From Anthopleura xanthogrammica (lineage: Eukaryota > Cnidaria > Anthozoa > Actiniaria > Actiniidae), in NCBI GenBank assembly GCA_964019055.1, contig CAXHSA010000064.1, positions 1 through 64,000 of the forward strand: a DNA stretch of 64,000 nt. The letters run 5' to 3'. Positions within the stretch are counted from its first letter, which is position 1; each line of letters begins with the position of its first letter. Positions 60,151-64,000 of the stretch are shown in pieces. A program made the translations under genes and the position numbers. The notes under the pieces were generated by a model that saw only the letters and a program-made list of their open reading frames with translations, was not told the origin of the DNA and ran no database searches.

Positions 60151-61654
60151 TGAATTCCGATTGTCCCTTGACCTCGCAGCCAATGACATGGAAGGTAGTT
60201 ATATATATACATCTTCTGATTTTATGTAAGTGGGAAAAAATTGAATGTCCACTGAGGCATGTGAAGCATCCTTTTTAGGCGCCTTTTCTTATAATGACGG
60301 TGCTATATACACCTCCCAGATTATGAGCAAACTTCCATCTTCATGTGCAGCACGTTTTAACACCAACCATGCTTTGCATTGCTTCCTTGCAAATGAATGA
60401 CTGACTGTTTAGCTGCAAGATAGTAAATACTGAAAAATAGATGACATCAGCCAATCTTTAATTTAAAAATAAGCATAGATAAATGTCGTGGGCTTGATTT
60501 CTCTTCATTATTATACCTAACACAATTATTTTGTGATAGTGACGGGTCGAGTGAAAATGTCGTTACATAAATATAGGTCTTTATTAATATTACATGAAGT
60601 ACAGTACGTTCATGTGGATCGGGTGTGTCAAAAACTCCGACCTCAGACCTCGAAAACTAAAACCCATACACAAACTTACTTAAAATTATATGGAACGTTT
60701 TGTGACCTTTTTACGCAACAAATGGAAAGCAGAGGACAGTTTCAAATCAGAAATTCGATAAAATAATAGCCAAGTGAGTATTTAAAAATACTCCTTAAGT
60801 TATTGTTAGCTCTTTATATTTTAATATCTCTGGCCTGCAGCCATTTTAGTTAAGGTTATAATTAAGTTGGCTGTGTTTCAGTTCTACCAAAGTTATGTTC
60901 GGTTCTTTATTCCGCATTTGCTTAGAGTTCTCAGGTATTTTGATCTGTTGTTTGGAAAACCTTAATCCACCATGTATGGATTTCATTACATACTGGCTAA
61001 AACCTAAAAAGACCATTGGCCTTTTGTCGGTACCCTAAGTAAATTTTCGATTGACAGGCTAATTGAGACAGAAACAACAATGAAGCAAAAACTCCTAAAG
61101 TGCAACTTTTTATCAAGAAGACGGTTAGAGCAGGTTTCCAACGGCACATGGTTTTACAATTTGTTTTTCTATTAACGTGGTTGTTCGAACTTACAAATGA
61201 TTATATATGTCTGAGATATATACAATTCACTTCAATACTCTTAGCTTCACATAGGTCAATTGGAGAAAACGAAGCAAGCTATGAACGAGCAAGCAGTACG
61301 TGCCTTCAGCACATAAAACTGAAGTAATAGACTATTCAGTATTCAATCAGCCCAAAAAGAAATGATAAATGAAAAACAACAGAAAATTGTTTGTAAGCTT
61401 ACCTTACTTGAAGCTACAGTCTTTTCAAGCAAAAACTCTCAGTGCACTTTATCTCTGAAACACAGAAAAAATACAAAAATAAATCAAATGTAATAGCCAC
61501 GCAGTTGGCCCTCAGAGAATCAAGCACATCAAAAGTAATAGACTTTAACGGATTTTAGTCAGGATTCAATTAAGCTCCAACCTAAAACAAGAATGAAAAA
61601 AAGATGGTTTGTAAGCTTACCTTACCAAAAGCCGCAGATTTTGGGCGCAAAAAG
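60151..61654. other. AT-rich DNA, no gene recognised
   Basis: Two related phrases (aagaaaaactctcagtgcac and aagccgcagattttgggcgc contexts, each after gtttgtaagcttaccttac at 61390 and 61609) indicate a diverged duplication. No exon with good splice sites. Confidence 0.45.
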
Positions 61655-61805
61655 TAATAGTACACTTACGAACGAATGGAATGGAATTCGTCAGTACAGG
61701 GCGCCGTATCATTTTTTTTTAGTTTCAAGATATATTATTATAATAACCAAAACATCTAGAAAACTGAAGCACAAAAAAGGGGCGGGAGAAAATTCTGAAA
61801 TTGAC
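61655..61805 (+). repeat. Dispersed repeat shared with 313-463
   Basis: About 150 bp (aatagtacacttacgaacg to ttctgaaattga) closely match 313-463, in the same orientation about 61 kb apart. Neither copy has clear inverted ends. Confidence 0.85.
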
Positions 61806-61816
61806 AAGTAGAGTTA

Positions 61817-62460
61817 GCACGTTCCACCAGCATCTGGTGGCCCGCATCTGGTGGCCCCACACGCATCTGGTGGGCCCTTGGCCATAACTACTCAACAAAG
61901 CATGCTATGACAACCAAACTTGGTAGCAAGGTTGACACTTGGGTTGTCAATCATAGAACCACGTGATGTGATGTGACGTCACACATCACGTGACTTACGA
62001 GCCAAAAATTATCGCCCATTTTTGAAAATAGTCGGCATTAAATGCTATGACCACGGAACTTGGTAGGATGGGTGGTATTTGTGTCACCAGTCATACGGTC
62101 ACGTGGTATGATGTGACGTCACACATCACGTGATTAAGAAGCTAATTTTAGAGGAAAGGCATGGCAATGCACACTGATGAATTATGAACTATAGCTTGTA
62201 GTCTTGCTATCAGACGACCTGATCCTTATTGTAACGAAACTTCGCTCTCACATACCTCTCATGGCCCCATCGTGCCTACATGTGGTGGACCCGCATCTGG
62301 TGGCCCAACACGCATCTGGTAGCCCCTTGGCCATAACTCCTCAAAAAAGCATGCTATGACAACTAAACTTGGTAGCATGGTTGGCACTTGGGTTGTCAAT
62401 CATATGACCACGTGATGTGATGTGACGTCACACATCACGTGACTTACGAGCCGAATAAAA
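61817..62460. repeat. Tandem repeats with CRE-like palindromes
   Basis: Three diverged units with gcatctggtggcc, cataactcctcaa, catgctatgac, aacttggtagc and a near-perfect palindrome acgtgatgtgatgtgacgtc...acatcacgt centred on TGACGTCA at about 61977, 62117 and 62425. Confidence 0.85.
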
Positions 62461-62701
62461 TTGAGTCTAATCAAATAATCAAACGTCTTACCGCCTATTT
62501 CTAACCAGTTTAAACTTTTTTTGTGAAATTATTGGGGATAACCGCTGCCTCATTGCGGGCTCAGTGGCCGGAATAGCTGGCCATGTCTATGGTGAAACGT
62601 GGGGTAGTTCTTGCAACCTCGATAAGATACCGCCGTTTCTTCAAGGCGGTCTGTAAATTCAGCATTATTCATTATTATTAGTGTTTTGTACGGTGGCACA
62701 A

Positions 62702-64000
62702 AAATGTCACGGCAAAACTTTTATTACTCACGGCAAAACTTTTATTACTCACGGCAAAACTTTTATTACTCACGGCAAAACTTTCATCACTCACGGCAAA
62801 ACTTTCATCACTCACGGCAAAACTTTTATTACTCACGGCAAAACTTTCATTACTCACGGCAAAACTTTCATCACTCACGGCAAAACTTTTATTACTCACG
62901 GCAAAACTTTCATCACTCACGGCAAAACTTTTATTACTCACGGCAAAACTTTCATCACTCACGGCAAAACTTTTATTACTCACGGCAAAACTTTTATTAC
63001 TCACGGCAAAACTTTTATTACTCACGGCAAAACTTTTATTACTCACGGCAAAACTTTTATTACTCACGGCAAAACTTTTATTACTCACGGCAAAACTTTT
63101 ATTACTCACGGCAAAACTTTCATCACTCACGGCAAAACTTTTATTACTCACGGCAAAACTTTTATTACTCACGGCAAAACTTTTATTACTCACGGCAAAA
63201 CTTTCATCACTCACGGCAAAACTTTTATTACTCACGGCAAAACTTTTATTACTCACGGCAAAACTTTTATTACTCACGGCAAAACTTTTATTACTCACGG
63301 CAAAACTTTTATTACTCACGGCAAAACTTTTATTACTCACGGCAAAACTTTTATTACTCACGGCAAAACTTTCATCACTCACGGCAAAACTTTTATTACT
63401 CACGGCAAAACTTTTATTACTCACGGCAAAACTTTTATTACTCACGGCAAAACTTTTATTACTCACGGCAAAACTTTTATTACTCACGGCAAAACTTTTA
63501 TTACTCACGGCAAAACTTTTATTACTCACGGCAAAACTTTCATCACTCACGGCAAAACTTTTATTACTCACGGCAAAACTTTTATTACTCACGGCAAAAC
63601 TTTTATTACTCACGGCAAAACTTTTATTACTCACGGCAAAACTTTTATTACTCACGGCAAAACTTTTATTACTCACGGCAAAACTTTTATTACTCACGGC
63701 AAAACTTTCATCACTCACGGCAAAACTTTCATCACTCACGGCAAAACTTTCATCACTCACGGCAAAACTTTCATCACTCACGGCAAAACTTTCATCACTC
63801 ACGGCAAAACTTTTATTACTCACGGCAAAACTTTCATCACTCACGGCAAAACTTTCATCACTCACGGCAAAACTTTCATCACTCACGGCAAAACTTTTAT
63901 TACTCACGGCAAAACTTTCATCACTCACGGCAAAACTTTTATTACTCACGGCAAAACTTTTATTACTCACTGCAAAACTTTTATTACTCACTGCAAAACT
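62702..64000 (-). repeat. 21-bp minisatellite, about 61 copies, runs off the window
   Basis: Unit ctcacggcaaaacttttatta in two main variants differing at two linked positions (ttattac or tcatcac). The minus strand stays open throughout, reading SFAVSNK or SFAVSDE heptapeptides. Period 21 keeps any frame open, so this is not in itself evidence of a gene. No start context or splice site was found. Confidence 0.95.

Noticed and set aside
62678..63991. 437-codon minus-strand frame of SFAVSNK/SFAVSDE repeats as a gene
   Set aside because: A 21-bp period keeps any stop-free frame open. It starts at an arbitrary repeat unit, so I list it as a minisatellite.
62702..64000. CRISPR array
   Set aside because: Units are contiguous with no unique spacers, and the DNA is animal nuclear.

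Overview
The window is nuclear DNA of an early-branching animal, most likely an anthozoan cnidarian (coral or sea anemone); a sponge is not excluded. The case rests on spliced exons of tandem Calx-beta domains, an intron-bearing tRNA-Tyr, a Penelope-like element with a GIY-YIG domain, L1/Tx1- and CR1/L2-like LINE tails, a SINE-like repeat and two transposase-like gene families that I recall as abundant in cnidarian genomes. Nothing looks bacterial.

The backbone is one plus-strand host gene. It enters already in progress at about 650 and stops at 46713. It encodes at least eight Calx-beta domains, each made of two exons (phase 1 in, phase 2 between halves, phase 1 out), then a short linker, one transmembrane helix and a very short cytoplasmic tail. 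A signal-peptide exon of a second secreted or membrane gene lies at 54991-55060. The introns are packed with mobile DNA: an 11.4 kb intron (4073-15513) holds two broken minus-strand transposase-like genes plus foldback elements and microsatellites. A tandem segmental duplication (15661-20400 and 20407-30135) copied two domains and created a possible new in-frame exon at its junction.

The most unusual content is a pair of related Polinton/Maverick-like elements in introns of the host gene. Both have AGT...ACT ends and 6-bp target duplications, and both are about 5.6 kb once later insertions are removed. Element 1 is 23425-29083 and element 2 is 32917-42693. They share a three-gene core: an A32/FtsK-like packaging-type ATPase, a short pX-like protein with a hydrophobic tail, and an acidic zinc-ribbon protein. 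I see no DNA polymerase, integrase or capsid gene in either. The core is flanked by inverted repeats, and a different tandem-repeat array sits in the divergent promoter of each. Outside the core the cargo differs. Element 1 carries two orphan genes. Element 2 carries tRNA-Asp, tRNA-Tyr and tRNA-Trp genes, plus a tRNA-Trp-like sequence with an amber (CTA) anticodon, inside its roughly 1.16 kb terminal inverted repeats. Element 2 is decaying: two frameshifts, a lost zinc-finger cysteine, a TTAA foldback insertion and an LINE insertion.

From 46714 to the end the window is mostly intergenic or first-intron DNA: Harbinger-, hAT-, mariner- and TTAA-type MITEs, a Penelope remnant, LINE 3' ends, triplet microsatellites, a 164-bp tandem repeat, repeats rich in CRE-like palindromes, and a 21-bp minisatellite that runs off the end.
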